Source: Spirosoma arboris
Lineage (GTDB): Bacteria; Bacteroidota; Bacteroidia; Cytophagales; Spirosomataceae
Assembly (NCBI RefSeq): GCF_009754945.1
Contig: NZ_WPIN01000002.1
Coordinates: 124,001 to 188,000 of the forward strand
Reading direction: 5' to 3'
Length of the DNA: 64,000 bases
The position numbers were made by a program, and so were the translations under genes. Positions within the stretch are counted from its first letter, which is position 1, and each line of letters opens with the position of its first letter. The notes under the pieces were generated by a model that ran no database searches, had not been told where the DNA came from, and saw nothing but the letters and a program-made list of their open reading frames with translations. Positions 15,456 through 24,655 of the stretch are shown here, in pieces.

Positions 15456-18400
15456 GTGAGCATCTTTTCATCCTTATTTGAGCAGTTACAGTTTAGCCGA
15501 GATAATGGGCTATTCTACACCCAAGAGAACCGGTGGGAAGGAATCTTTCCATCCAAAATTGAACGAACCCTAAGGTTATTAAGCCCAACAGCCTTCTTTG
15601 TATTTAATGGAGAGCCGTTAGTACTTTTCTTTGATAATACCTATAATACTTCCCAAACTCATCAAAATTGTTGGAACTTTAATGTAACTCCTATTCTTTT
15701 TTTTGTATCAGATACTGATATAGAAATTTACAATAGCTTTAAATTAGAAAAGAAAAAAAAACAGGTAGATTCAGTAGAAAAAAGAATAAGCTTAGAAAAA
15801 TTGGGTGGTAAACCCAATATACAGGCTTTTAATTTTTGGAACATTGCTTCAGGAAATGTATTTCAAACATACCAATCTAATTTCAATAGTCGCGAAAGAG
15901 TTGATCGCAAGCTATTGGATAATATTGAAGCAGCACGTAATGAATTGCTTAAAAAAGGATTGCCTTCGTCCATTGCAAATAATTTATTAGGACGACTCAT
16001 ATTTATCCGTTATCTCATTGATCGTAAAGTACGTATTTCATTCGATGAACAAGATGAGGGTTTCTTGACAAGTCAACATTTTCGCCAAATACTACAGTCA
16101 AGGCAGTTATTATATAACTTGTTTGCTCACTTAAGACAGAAGTTCAAAGGGGATGTATTTCCAGGTGAAGCACAAGAATACTTAATGATTAATGATGACC
16201 ATCTAGAGGTGCTTTATCAACTGTTTAGTGGTGAGTATGTAGCGCCACGTCAGCTTTCATTATTTAATCTATTTAACTTTGACATTATACCTGTTGAGTT
16301 TATAAGTAACATTTATGAGTACTTCATGGGAAGAGAGAAGCAGGTTGATCAAAAGGCCTACTATACACCTTCCTTTTTAGCGAATTATATTGTTGATCGG
16401 ACTGTTTCAACGTACTTTGAGCAACACCCAAATCAACACGAGTGCAAAGTGTTAGATCCTACGTGTGGCTCTGGTATTTTTTTAGTTGAAACACTTCGTC
16501 GAATCATCAATCAGTATGAACGAACCACTGCTCCCATTACCAATCAAAATAGCCATGTATTAACAAAGTTGGCAGTTGATAATATATTTGGTATTGATAA
16601 AGACCCAAATGCCATAAGCGTTGCTATATTTTCGCTATACATAACATTACTTGACTACCAGGAGCCAAAGGACATTGAATATTTTGAACTACCTGATTTA
16701 CTCAATAAAAACTTCTTTGTAGAAGATTTTTTCAATCTTAATGAAGGTAGTCTATTTGAAGCACAAAGTTATTGCGCTTCCGTCTTGAAGGATGTAGCTT
16801 TTCAGTTTATCATTGGCAATCCGCCATGGGGTGAAGTAGCTGACAGCCCATATATGGCCTGTATACGAGAAAGAGAAAAAAAGGAAGGAACAATTATTGG
16901 TGTAAGTGATAATCAATTCTCTCAAGCCTTTTTAGTACATACAAGCCTTTTCTGTCAACCAGAGACAGTGTGTGCAATTGTTATTAATAGTAAGCTACTA
17001 TATAATTTAAATGCTTACAACTTTAGGCAATATTTTCTAAAGAGATTCCACGTAGATAGCGTTCTTGAATTATCAGCAGTTAGACGTTATCTTTTTAATA
17101 GAAGCCAAACAGGGAAAGGGGGGGCAATTACTCCGGCAGCTGTTTTGGTCTATAGACATGCAAAAGGGCATGCTACGAAAGATAATGTTGTTACTCATAC
17201 CACCCTTAAGTTAAATTTATTTTATAGAGTTCTTCGCCTGTTTGTGATTGAAAAAAATGATATTAAAAAGCTTAAACAAGCGAATTTCGTACAATACGAC
17301 TGGATTTGGAAGGTGCTTTTGTATGGAAATGCATTAGACTTTCAATTTATCAAACGTTTAAGGTCTAATGAATTTAGTTCCATAGGAGATGTAGTAGATG
17401 ATGAAAATCAGTATGAGGTCGGGGTTGGAGTTACTATGGGAGGAAAAGATAAAAATCCCGCTAGTCACCTAGTCGACAAGCCTTATTTAGATTTGACCAA
17501 AGGATATATTCAACCATTCCATGTCAATATTCCAAATAATAGTACATGGAAAAAGCATTTTGTGCATCGGCCTAGCAATGCGTCTTTATTTCAGCCCCCG
17601 ATGTTATTACTTCAGAAATCAGTAGATAGTCACTTTAGAGCTAAGGCAGCCGTTAGCTACAAGCCAGTTGTGTTCACGGATAACGTAATTTCAATTAAAC
17701 TTAAGCAAGATGATTTAAAGTCCGCTTCATTTTTACACGAATTAGAAGGCTTATTTCATTCACGCCTATTCACTTATTTTCAGCTTCACACTGCGGCCTC
17801 TATCGGAGTAGAAAGAGAAAAAGCAATGAAAAAGGAATTGCTTTCTTTTCCATACCGGACCAATACTGAAGTAGGAAAAATAGCCAAGAAGATTGAGGAA
17901 GAGATTAATGGCCTAACTAGTCCTATAAATCTGTATAACCTTCTTGTAGAGGGAGCAAACTTGTTTACTAGTATTGAACAATATAATACCCTACATCAAT
18001 TATACCGTGAACTTAATGTTAGTATAGAAGAAGCATATGATGTAAACTCAATTGAATCTGCTCTTATAGATTATGCTGAGACAGTGACAATTCCACAACA
18101 TATCTCAACACAACAAATAGTTTATCCTGCTAGTGATACATGCTTGGAAAATTATTTGTCTGTTTTTCGCCAGCACTTTGAAAAAGTTTTTCCTGTTCGT
18201 AAAGGGTATAAGTTTATTGCATCTGCTCATAGGGAAAAGTATTTTGTTCAGGCAAGTTTTAATATATCCATAATTGAGCCAGGTATACCTGATACAAGCC
18301 CAACAGAAGAAGATATTCGCAAGAGAATTGATTTATTCTCAAGATTATCTCTCAGTAAGTTTAGTGATCAGTTATTCATTCAAAAAGATATAAAGCTTTT

Positions 18401-18545
18401 TGAAAAAACGTCTTTTCATATAATTAAACCTAATGAAGACAAAAATTGGCATCTAGCTATTGCCTATTCTGATCTGTTTGAGATTCGAGAATCTTTGCTC
18501 AATTCAATGTCTAATCCTTCGACTCCAGTCAATGAATATCGGTAA
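15456..18545 (+). CDS. Eco57I-like N6-adenine DNA methylase of a restriction system
   Basis: About 1030 residues. Motif I is LDPTCGSGIFLVE (near 331) and the catalytic motif is IIGNPPWGE (near 455), so it is an amino-methyltransferase of the type IIG/Eco57I class, methylating adenine in a specific site. The C-terminal half would hold target recognition. I see no clear PD-(D/E)XK motif in the N-terminal 300 residues; the nuclease may be the next gene, which overlaps by 14 bp. The GTG at 15456 is the chosen start (a TTG lies two codons earlier). The base composition is clearly more AT-rich than the flanks. Confidence 0.82.
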   Translation: MSIFSSLFEQLQFSRDNGLFYTQENRWEGIFPSKIERTLRLLSPTAFFVFNGEPLVLFFDNTYNTSQTHQNCWNFNVTPILFFVSDTDIEIYNSFKLEKKKKQVDSVEKRISLEKLGGKPNIQAFNFWNIASGNVFQTYQSNFNSRERVDRKLLDNIEAARNELLKKGLPSSIANNLLGRLIFIRYLIDRKVRISFDEQDEGFLTSQHFRQILQSRQLLYNLFAHLRQKFKGDVFPGEAQEYLMINDDHLEVLYQLFSGEYVAPRQLSLFNLFNFDIIPVEFISNIYEYFMGREKQVDQKAYYTPSFLANYIVDRTVSTYFEQHPNQHECKVLDPTCGSGIFLVETLRRIINQYERTTAPITNQNSHVLTKLAVDNIFGIDKDPNAISVAIFSLYITLLDYQEPKDIEYFELPDLLNKNFFVEDFFNLNEGSLFEAQSYCASVLKDVAFQFIIGNPPWGEVADSPYMACIREREKKEGTIIGVSDNQFSQAFLVHTSLFCQPETVCAIVINSKLLYNLNAYNFRQYFLKRFHVDSVLELSAVRRYLFNRSQTGKGGAITPAAVLVYRHAKGHATKDNVVTHTTLKLNLFYRVLRLFVIEKNDIKKLKQANFVQYDWIWKVLLYGNALDFQFIKRLRSNEFSSIGDVVDDENQYEVGVGVTMGGKDKNPASHLVDKPYLDLTKGYIQPFHVNIPNNSTWKKHFVHRPSNASLFQPPMLLLQKSVDSHFRAKAAVSYKPVVFTDNVISIKLKQDDLKSASFLHELEGLFHSRLFTYFQLHTAASIGVEREKAMKKELLSFPYRTNTEVGKIAKKIEEEINGLTSPINLYNLLVEGANLFTSIEQYNTLHQLYRELNVSIEEAYDVNSIESALIDYAETVTIPQHISTQQIVYPASDTCLENYLSVFRQHFEKVFPVRKGYKFIASAHREKYFVQASFNISIIEPGIPDTSPTEEDIRKRIDLFSRLSLSKFSDQLFIQKDIKLFEKTSFHIIKPNEDKNWHLAIAYSDLFEIRESLLNSMSNPSTPVNEYR

Positions 18546-19197
18546 ATTCGCTTTAACTGCCGACTACTTTGCCGGTGAGTTGGAAATTATTTTAAACTTT
18601 ATTGTAGATTGTTTTCAAATACTTAAGGAAAAGGAAAAAAATATTGCGAATGATGAAGAAATCATTCGCAATTTACTTTATGCCCGTTATTTGACTAATA
18701 GCTCTATTAAAAAGCAGCTAGATTTTACATCTGGCCGCTTCTGTGCTGAACCAGCAACTATTGACAAGGATACGCTTAAAGAAACAGGTTATCTGGATCT
18801 AAAAGTGTGTTTAGCGAATCATTTTAACGACGACGACATATTCTTTATAATAGAGTGTAAGCGCCTAGATGGTGGCAATACGTTGAATCGAGAATATGTA
18901 AGAGAGGGAATTAATCGATTCATTACAAGCCAGTATCCATCCCACTTATCAGTAAATGCTATGATTGGGTTTTGTGTAACTGCCTGTGATCTTGATGGAT
19001 TAGTTACGGCCCCCAATGGTATTAACTATCATATTAATAAATGGATCTCTCCTTTAACAGTTCAGTCTTTAGAGTCTTACCACTGGATTGATTATTTTAC
19101 AAGTACCTATTCTTCTAGACATAAAATATCATCTAGTATTAGTGAAACATTTAGTTTATATCATGTAATATTGGATTTTTCTGAAGTAGTAACTTAA
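18532..19197 (+). CDS. PD-(D/E)XK nuclease-like partner of the methylase
   Basis: 221 residues from the ATG at 18532, inside the end of the methylase gene. GYLDLKVCLANHF followed by DIFFIIECKRLDGG gives the D (near 88) and ExK (near 107-109) layout of a restriction-type nuclease fold. The overlap and shared AT-rich composition indicate one two-gene cassette: the upstream protein modifies and this one probably cuts. The family is not recognised by name. Confidence 0.65.
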   Translation: MNIGKFALTADYFAGELEIILNFIVDCFQILKEKEKNIANDEEIIRNLLYARYLTNSSIKKQLDFTSGRFCAEPATIDKDTLKETGYLDLKVCLANHFNDDDIFFIIECKRLDGGNTLNREYVREGINRFITSQYPSHLSVNAMIGFCVTACDLDGLVTAPNGINYHINKWISPLTVQSLESYHWIDYFTSTYSSRHKISSSISETFSLYHVILDFSEVVT

Positions 19198-19271
19198 GTG
19201 GTCAAAGACCTGGAGCTAAACCCGTTACTGTTTGACTCTGTTGACCGCATAATAGCCATTTATTATTAGCT

Positions 19272-19922
19272 CTATCTTAAATTCGGCTTTGTAAGACATA
19301 CACATTCGAAGCCGTAATAGGAATACATACCCGTTTCCGATAGACGCAGATTATCGACCAGCCTAATGTCAGCCTCCAGTAGGATTTGGTACTGCCGTTC
19401 TACCTCATCCTCGAATTCGGCGGCATACAGGTCTTCAGCCGTAGGCCGGTGCCAGGTAGCGATGATTACCCCGTTAATGGTTCGATCACGAAGGGCCCGG
19501 CTTAGAATGCTGGTCAAATCAATTTCGGGATTATGCCCGCGTAGACGATGGAGCCGCTCGATGGCGACAACCTGCTTTCCGTTGAGGTAACAGACAAAAG
19601 CACTAAAGTCTGAGTTGCCTCGGTGGTTTGCAGCAGTCAAGAGAAGAGCGGCCTGGAAAGGGGATTCGACGACCTGCGGCTTTGTTTTACCGGTTGGAAT
19701 TGGATTCTGGAAGCCGGTAAGCTGATCTGTTGGTTGAACCGATACGGTCGACTTAGAGGATCTGGCGGCCTGCGCTTTTGATCGGGTAACCAGTGGAAGA
19801 ATGGGGAGTTGATTGGCCTGCCGTTTGTAATTCCGGGCAGTAGAATGGGCCTGCTTTGAGACCGTCTGTGGAGTTAGGGTTGTAGAATCCCCTACCCGCA
19901 GGTACATTTGTCCTGTGATCAT
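19272..19922 (-). CDS. RadC-like (JAB/MPN) protein with degenerate metal site
   Basis: 216 residues. The C-terminal 130 follow the RadC layout: VCYLNGKQVVAIERLHRL, GVIIATWHRPTAEDLYAAE, ADIRLVDNLRLSE and YSYYGFE. The usual HxHPSG metal motif is replaced by TWHRPT, so zinc-dependent activity is doubtful. The N-terminal 80 residues are polar and unrelated. Its leader and the first residues (QMY) resemble those of the HNH gene at 13993. RadC-like genes are frequent on mobile elements; their role is unclear. Confidence 0.65.
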   Translation of the reverse strand: MITGQMYLRVGDSTTLTPQTVSKQAHSTARNYKRQANQLPILPLVTRSKAQAARSSKSTVSVQPTDQLTGFQNPIPTGKTKPQVVESPFQAALLLTAANHRGNSDFSAFVCYLNGKQVVAIERLHRLRGHNPEIDLTSILSRALRDRTINGVIIATWHRPTAEDLYAAEFEDEVERQYQILLEADIRLVDNLRLSETGMYSYYGFECVCLTKPNLR

Positions 19923-19953
19923 TTGAATTTAACGGTTTGGGTGTTTCACATCG

Positions 19954-19990
19954 CCCCTTTGCTATGACCGTCGAAAGTGTAGCATTGGGG
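19954..19990 (-). promoter_or_regulatory. Leader stem-loop B before the RadC-like gene
   Basis: On the minus strand CCCCAATGCT and AGCAAAGGGG enclose 17 bases, about 30 bases before the ATG. Arm sequence, spacing and distance to the start codon match stem-loop A at 14845-14880. Confidence 0.5.
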
Positions 19991-20085
19991 TTTTGTATTA
20001 ATTAGTTGCTGTCAACTCGGTACGTACTGTCCAGCGGGCAACCTCCTCGGTACTATATCGCCTTTTCTGTTCCTCATTAACTTAA

Positions 20086-20093
20086 CAAATATA
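20086..20093 (-). promoter_or_regulatory. -7 box before the RadC-like gene
   Basis: TATATTTG on the minus strand, followed by TTAAGTTAATGAGG. It is nearly the same block as at 14968-14975. A weaker third copy (TATATTTAC, then TTAATGAGG) lies at about 20508-20533 before the XRE gene. Confidence 0.5.
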
Positions 20094-20135
20094 GACAATA
20101 TTCTACATATATATAGAATATTGGGGTAAATTTTT

Positions 20136-20345
20136 TTATATCCCTTTAACCAGATCAGCCATTGTTACTCCAAGGCTTTGAGCGACCTTAAATAGGGTCT
20201 CCACAGTCAAGTTTTGGCCGGTTTCATATTTATTGATTGCTTGAAAAGAAACTCCTACTAGCTGACCTAACTCCTTTTGGGTTAATCCTTTTGATTTACG
20301 AAATTCTCGAATCAAATGTCCTACCTGTTCTGCTACCTCTGGCAT
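20136..20345 (-). CDS. XRE-type helix-turn-helix regulator
   Basis: 69 residues, essentially one Cro/CI domain (VGHLIREFRKSKGLTQKEL, GVSFQAINKYETGQNL). It occupies the same position relative to the RadC-like gene as the regulator at 15041 does relative to the HNH gene, so the two units look like copies of one module. It probably acts at the related promoter blocks nearby. Confidence 0.85.
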   Translation of the reverse strand: MPEVAEQVGHLIREFRKSKGLTQKELGQLVGVSFQAINKYETGQNLTVETLFKVAQSLGVTMADLVKGI

Positions 20346-20605
20346 GATACCCTACATGATGAAGTTGTAAAAATAACGACCTAGCCCTATTTGACAAGTG
20401 ATTCCGTATAAGCGGCTGATTAAGGAGACAAATATTTCTCGGCTTAATAAGGGTTGCTATTAGCTGAGCAGAATTTTTAGCGTTTGACCTATTAGGCAAG
20501 GTGCCATTTCCTCATTAATAAAATGTAAATATAGACAAAGCTTCATGCGTAAGGGTTAGCAACACATTACTAGAAGTAAATTAGTTCAACTAACTCAGTA
20601 ACGTT

Positions 20606-21331
20606 ATGAAAAAAATAAGAATAGCAACAGGGCTACTGTTGCTTGTGATTTTGGGTTATGCCTGTAAGAACGATGATAATCCAACAACCGTAAGCAATCC
20701 GGTTCAATTGATAGCTACGCTCAATAACCAGTCAATGTCGCCGGGCTCAACGACATCAACTGCGACAGGAACGTTTCTGGGAAATCTCGATCAATCATCG
20801 ACTGTACTAAGCTACACGGTTACTTTCTCGGGTATTTCGCCGACAGCGGTTACCCTGGACCCTGGATCTACATCGACCTCGACAACAAGCGGTACGGTGT
20901 CTAATAGTAATAGTATTTTACTGGCTGGGGCCTTTCCATCAACTATTTCCAATCCTGGTAGTGGCACCTCAACGTCACCGGGTAGCGGAACCAGTACGAT
21001 CCCAGGTAGTGGCACGTCAACTACGCCTGGTAGTGGGACCTTGGCTACACCCGGTAGTGGCACTACGACCACACCGGGCAGCGGAACCAGCACAACCCCA
21101 GGTAGTGGGACCTTGGCTACACCGGGGAGTGGCACTACGACGACTCCGGGTAGTGGTACCTCAACTACACCAGGCAGTGGTACAGCTATTGCCCTAACAT
21201 CACCCTTAAGCGGTACTGTTTCTATAACACAAACGCGTGCTGACAGTTTGAAGCGAGGTTTATACCGGGTTAATCTTCGTTCTAGCTCATACCCAGCCGG
21301 TGAAATAGGGGCTACTGTCCAGATCCGTTAG
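20606..21331 (+). CDS. CHRD-like lipoprotein with an octapeptide repeat region
   Basis: 241 residues. A signal peptide ends in a lipobox (LVILGYAC, Cys at about 20), so it is exported and lipid-anchored. The ends of the mature protein fit a CHRD domain (VQLIATLNNQSMSPG… and YRVNLRSSSYPAGEIGATV). Between them are nine and a half copies of an octapeptide GSGTxxxP. The repeat splits the domain, so folding may be altered. It is a single gene with its own terminator, probably cargo or a surface protein. Confidence 0.75.
   Translation: MKKIRIATGLLLLVILGYACKNDDNPTTVSNPVQLIATLNNQSMSPGSTTSTATGTFLGNLDQSSTVLSYTVTFSGISPTAVTLDPGSTSTSTTSGTVSNSNSILLAGAFPSTISNPGSGTSTSPGSGTSTIPGSGTSTTPGSGTLATPGSGTTTTPGSGTSTTPGSGTLATPGSGTTTTPGSGTSTTPGSGTAIALTSPLSGTVSITQTRADSLKRGLYRVNLRSSSYPAGEIGATVQIR
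20957..21185 (+). repeat. 24-bp tandem repeat inside the lipoprotein gene
   Basis: About 9.5 units of 24 bp encode GSGT plus a variable SP/TP tail. A 72-bp higher-order unit (LATP, TTTP, STTP) occurs twice in a row, indicating expansion by slippage or unequal crossing-over. Confidence 0.9.
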
Positions 21332-21363
21332 TAGGCAATTAAAAATATACTTGTTACCTCACA

Positions 21364-21400
21364 AAAAATGCTAGCACTCTCAGTAGCGCTAGCATTTTTG
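21364..21400 (+). terminator. Terminator of the lipoprotein gene
   Basis: ATGCTAGC and GCTAGCAT form the stem, with A-run and T-run flanks, 33 bases after the stop codon. Confidence 0.8.
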
Positions 21401-21419
21401 TCTAACCCATAAGAGCTTG

Positions 21420-22158
21420 CCTTCTCAAGCAATCAACACGTTAAGTTACTGTTTAGATAATAAGTTAATTTATTTATTATTCGGTAACATCAAGCTTTGT
21501 TAGCTATAGCAAGCGTCAATCTCGCTAAGTCGATATTTTTTAATAGTATATTAATAGTGTTTACTCTGGCATTGTGTAAGTTACAAGGTCAAATTAGTCT
21601 CCCTTAGGAAGGTTAATAATGTAGATAGAAATGGAAACGCTGGTTCCGATTGGAGCTGGCGTTTTTTTGTCAACTAGTATAAACACGCTGACAGCCGACT
21701 TCGATACCCAATAATAAATAGTCCATGTTGGGATTGGATAAAAATACAAAATGCCGACTTGGATTAAATCGGCATTTTTTTGATGCGAAAACAGCCCGTA
21801 CCCAGTAGGCACAGGCTGTAGAAACCAATACTTGACAAAAAGTCAATCACTTCTAAGTATAGAACACGTTTTAGGAGGAAAGCTACCTGTAAGTAAGGGT
21901 GCTAGATAACGAATCAGCCGCCATCTAAGTAGACGACGGCTGATTGATCTGATTGAAATTTATTTGTTCATTCACTACTCACCAAGAAGTCTGTTTGTTA
22001 CTGACTGTGAGGGAATGGGTTTAAAAAGCACCAGCTTTAAGTAGATAATAGGTAGTGCAGACCCTGGATAGACGAATAGAGGAATTGGGCGGTTAGGAAT
22101 CTTTCCTAATAGTCTCAAATTTGAATTACACAAGTTCACTTATGCCACTAAAGTGTTT
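21420..22158. other. Non-coding stretch between lipoprotein and nuclease-like genes
   Basis: About 740 bp without a convincing gene. It contains a terminator-like hairpin at 21748-21781 (AAAATGCCGA/TCGGCATTTT) and a weaker one near 21634-21667. This may be the remains of a deleted gene with its terminators. Confidence 0.5.
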
Positions 22159-22205
22159 ATGCAAATAAAAATCCCAGTCGATACGGCCGGGATTTTTATT
22201 TGCAT
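22159..22205. terminator. Terminator after the HsdR-N-like gene
   Basis: ATGCAAATAAAAATCCC pairs with GGGATTTTTATTTGCAT around a short GC-rich loop. It lies 15 bases beyond the stop of the leftward gene at 22221. Confidence 0.85.
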
Positions 22206-22220
22206 AATTGTCGTTTAATC

Positions 22221-23303
22221 CTATTCGATACTATAGGAAGCCAGCATAGCCAATAATGCCTCACTATGCTTGAAGATATCATTTAATGAGCCAAGCTCAT
22301 GCCGAACCTCCTTTTTGGCCTCATCAAATAGGGTAATGAATTTCTTCTGTCCGTTGAAATTTAACCGGCAGATGGGCTTACGATTGTTGTCATCTAAGAG
22401 AATCGCAAAATAGGATTGCGCATCACGGTGGACAATCCGTTCGGGTGCAACTTTGGTTCTTAAGATCGCCCGCACAATGTAGAAGCCTTCCAGCTCCTCA
22501 GCGGTTGTAACAACTATTGGCTCTTTCTTGTCGGTGGAGGCTGTTGGTAGTTCCACACTGACGACCGGCGGCTCATCCTGCTCTTTGGTGAGGGCCGTAG
22601 TGAGTCGATCTTTGATCTGATCGGAAAAGGTTTGCTGAAATGATTTTTTGACCAGGCCCGTAAAGTAGTCTAGACGCTGGGCAGTCATCTGGCCGGTATA
22701 TACCTGTTTGGCAAAATGACGAACAAACACCTCCGATGGGCTGGCCAGTTCTGTTTGAATAAGCGCCTTAATCTGATTGGTGTATTTGAGCTCACTAGCC
22801 GTTGATAGGATACTATCGACATCGAAGTAAGACTTGTGGAACTTCTTTAGCTCCTCGATCTGGTTGTCGCGTAAATCCAGCATGTTAATCTCCAGAAACG
22901 GCTTTTCGTCCATTCGATTTGGAGCCTCCAGGTCCGTATAGAATCGATAAACAATACCATTCGTCAATATACCAAACCGGGCCTTAGTGACATGGAAATA
23001 TCGGAGGAGTTGATTGTCATGGAGGGTCAAGGCCTGCTTCCAGTGCTTGCATTCGATAAGCATACAGGGTTCAGGCTGGCCGTTCACCTCTCGCATAATC
23101 GCATAATCAACTTTCTCGCCTTTTTTGGTCCCTATATCGCTGATAAACTCCGGAACTACTTCGAAAGGATTAAATACATCATAGCCGAGTGCATTCAGGA
23201 AGGGCATGATGAACGCGTTTTTGGTGGCCTCTTCCGTGAGGATAGAATCTTTCATGCGGGAGACGCGCTCCGCCAATTGTTTGATCTGATCTTTAAAGTC
23301 CAT
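22221..23303 (-). CDS. HsdR N-terminal-domain nuclease-like protein
   Basis: 360 residues. The first 150 match the N-terminal nuclease domain of type I restriction subunit R: NAFIMPFLNALGYDVFNP, KVDYAIM (D66) and MLIECKHW (E84-x-K86), then LLRYFHVTKARFGILTNG. No helicase part follows; a helical middle and a C-terminal beta-rich domain (VHRDAQSYFAILLDDNNRKP) replace it. Stand-alone proteins of this kind are common in Bacteroidota islands and phages. It may cut DNA or be an orphan restriction component. Confidence 0.82.
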   Translation of the reverse strand: MDFKDQIKQLAERVSRMKDSILTEEATKNAFIMPFLNALGYDVFNPFEVVPEFISDIGTKKGEKVDYAIMREVNGQPEPCMLIECKHWKQALTLHDNQLLRYFHVTKARFGILTNGIVYRFYTDLEAPNRMDEKPFLEINMLDLRDNQIEELKKFHKSYFDVDSILSTASELKYTNQIKALIQTELASPSEVFVRHFAKQVYTGQMTAQRLDYFTGLVKKSFQQTFSDQIKDRLTTALTKEQDEPPVVSVELPTASTDKKEPIVVTTAEELEGFYIVRAILRTKVAPERIVHRDAQSYFAILLDDNNRKPICRLNFNGQKKFITLFDEAKKEVRHELGSLNDIFKHSEALLAMLASYSIE

Positions 23304-23348
23304 ATAACAGAAGGGAGGAAGGGTTAAAGAATGACTTATGACTGCATT

Positions 23349-23933
23349 TTAGTGGCGGCCCCGACCTCCACTACTCCGATAGGAGCCGCTACTACGTGAC
23401 CGATAAGTACTGCCACTGCTTTTTGAGCGGTAGCTGCTGGTGCTCCTTGATGGACTGCTACTAGTTCGGGGAACATACGTTTTGTTCCCGTGACTATTAA
23501 TGTAATACCGCCCACCCCGGGGCCCAGTATGAATGACTGCACCGGTTGAGGGTGTGTAGCCATAATTACTGGGTAAACCGCTATAGGCGCTACTATGACC
23601 ATAGCGCAGCCGGCTGGTATAAACAATGGCTGGTGCAAAGGCATCGCGTTTTGACCGCACCTTTACAATCCGTAAAAACCTCGCTCTGGCAAAAGGAGCA
23701 TAGAAGCGGTAACCCCTGTATTCAACCGGAACTGATCCGCCTAGCTGAATACCCTTTGTTCCGGTTGCAGAAACCGTATCCCCGGGGGCAGCGGTGAGTA
23801 GTGGCTGGCCTGAGAAAGAGGAAAATTCATAAAGATTAATGGGGTCTTCTACAACATAGTAATAGCGATTGACCCGGCAGCCCGTGAGAAAAAGGCAGGC
23901 AGCGCAAAACAGAGGGAGTATAAATCGTTCCAT
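23349..23933 (-). CDS. Lipoprotein with HTGPRGGRYYIN basic-adaptor motif
   Basis: 194 residues from the ATG at 23933, which overlaps the stop of the previous small gene (TAATG). A signal peptide ends in LFLTGC, so it is a lipoprotein. The C-terminal part carries HTGPRGGRYYINSHGNKTYV, the motif of the PBCV-specific basic adaptor family, followed by a Ser/Arg-rich low-complexity tail. In this phylum the motif is common on secreted proteins of unknown role. Confidence 0.75.
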   Translation of the reverse strand: MERFILPLFCAACLFLTGCRVNRYYYVVEDPINLYEFSSFSGQPLLTAAPGDTVSATGTKGIQLGGSVPVEYRGYRFYAPFARARFLRIVKVRSKRDAFAPAIVYTSRLRYGHSSAYSGLPSNYGYTPSTGAVIHTGPRGGRYYINSHGNKTYVPRTSSSPSRSTSSYRSKSSGSTYRSRSSGSYRSSGGRGRH

Positions 23934-24115
23934 TAGCAGCCACATCCTTGTCCAACGGTCCAGTGACACGAGTGGGTACTACACTCCGATTTATTGTATT
24001 TGGAACAACCACATTTCGAGGTCGTACTACCCGAAGGCGAAGGATCTCCACCACCTCCACCGCAACTTAACAAAGCAAAAAGGGAACAAAGTGTAAATAG
24101 CCGTTGCATAGGCAT
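23933..24115 (-). CDS. Small cysteine-rich lipoprotein
   Basis: 60 residues. The lipobox is FALLSC, followed by a Gly-run and then seven cysteines in 30 residues (SKCGCSKYNKSECSTHSC…CGC), which suggests disulphides or metal binding. It is coupled to the following lipoprotein by a one-base stop/start overlap, so the two are probably made together at the envelope. Confidence 0.7.
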   Translation of the reverse strand: MPMQRLFTLCSLFALLSCGGGGGDPSPSGSTTSKCGCSKYNKSECSTHSCHWTVGQGCGC

Positions 24116-24320
24116 GCTAGTATAGTGTGAATTATTTCTACAAATAATATAAATAATTCCACCTATAGTTTTTCACTTTACTTAACGGTAGTAAAACAAA
24201 GCGCCCTTTGCTCCTAAGTAGCCAACTTATCCTTACCTACACTTTTGACTGCAACTGCTTTACCTTCCGTATTCCATGTACCTACACGTTTTCGGTCCGC
24301 TTGTATAACCAGCTATGCAG

Positions 24321-24655
24321 TCCCGTTTTTTTTGACAATCCTTGCGGCCTACTTTGTAGTCATAGGCATTCCAAAACACATCAAACGTCGGAACGACGGG
24401 CGCTTTATTTGTAGTAGGTATATAGGTAATAGGTATATCCTTATTAATAGGTGCGCTAGAGGTGCTAGTAGAGGTAGCACTAGAAGTGCATTTTTGCACC
24501 GCTACTTCAGGGGGTAGAGGTGTCAGTAGCGGTGCGTTTTTGCACCACAGCTTCGGGAGTAGAGGTGTCACTAGAAGTGCGTTTTTGCACCTCTATGGGA
24601 ATCAAGGCGCCCAGATAAAACCGGGTATGCCGTGTTCATGACGGCCCGGTATACG
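24321..24655 (-). pseudogene. Broken copy of the initiator gene and its repeats
   Basis: The stretch closely matches 41676-42052 in the initiator-like gene at 41435-42385, including PINKDIPITYIPTTNKAPV and FDVFWNAYDYKVGRKDCQKK. It keeps three of the TAGAnGTGC-T5-GCACC repeat units. Unit lengths differ and shift the frame, and both ends of the gene are missing. It is a partial duplication that no longer codes for the protein but still carries the DNA repeats. Confidence 0.85.

Noticed and set aside
20812..21135. Antisense ORF rich in PLPGV repeats
   Set aside because: It is the mirror of the octapeptide repeat in the lipoprotein gene and has no start or context of its own.
24208..24517. Plus-strand ORFs over the duplicated initiator fragment
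   Set aside because: They are antisense to the relic, and the same antisense frame exists at 41687-41995 over the intact gene.
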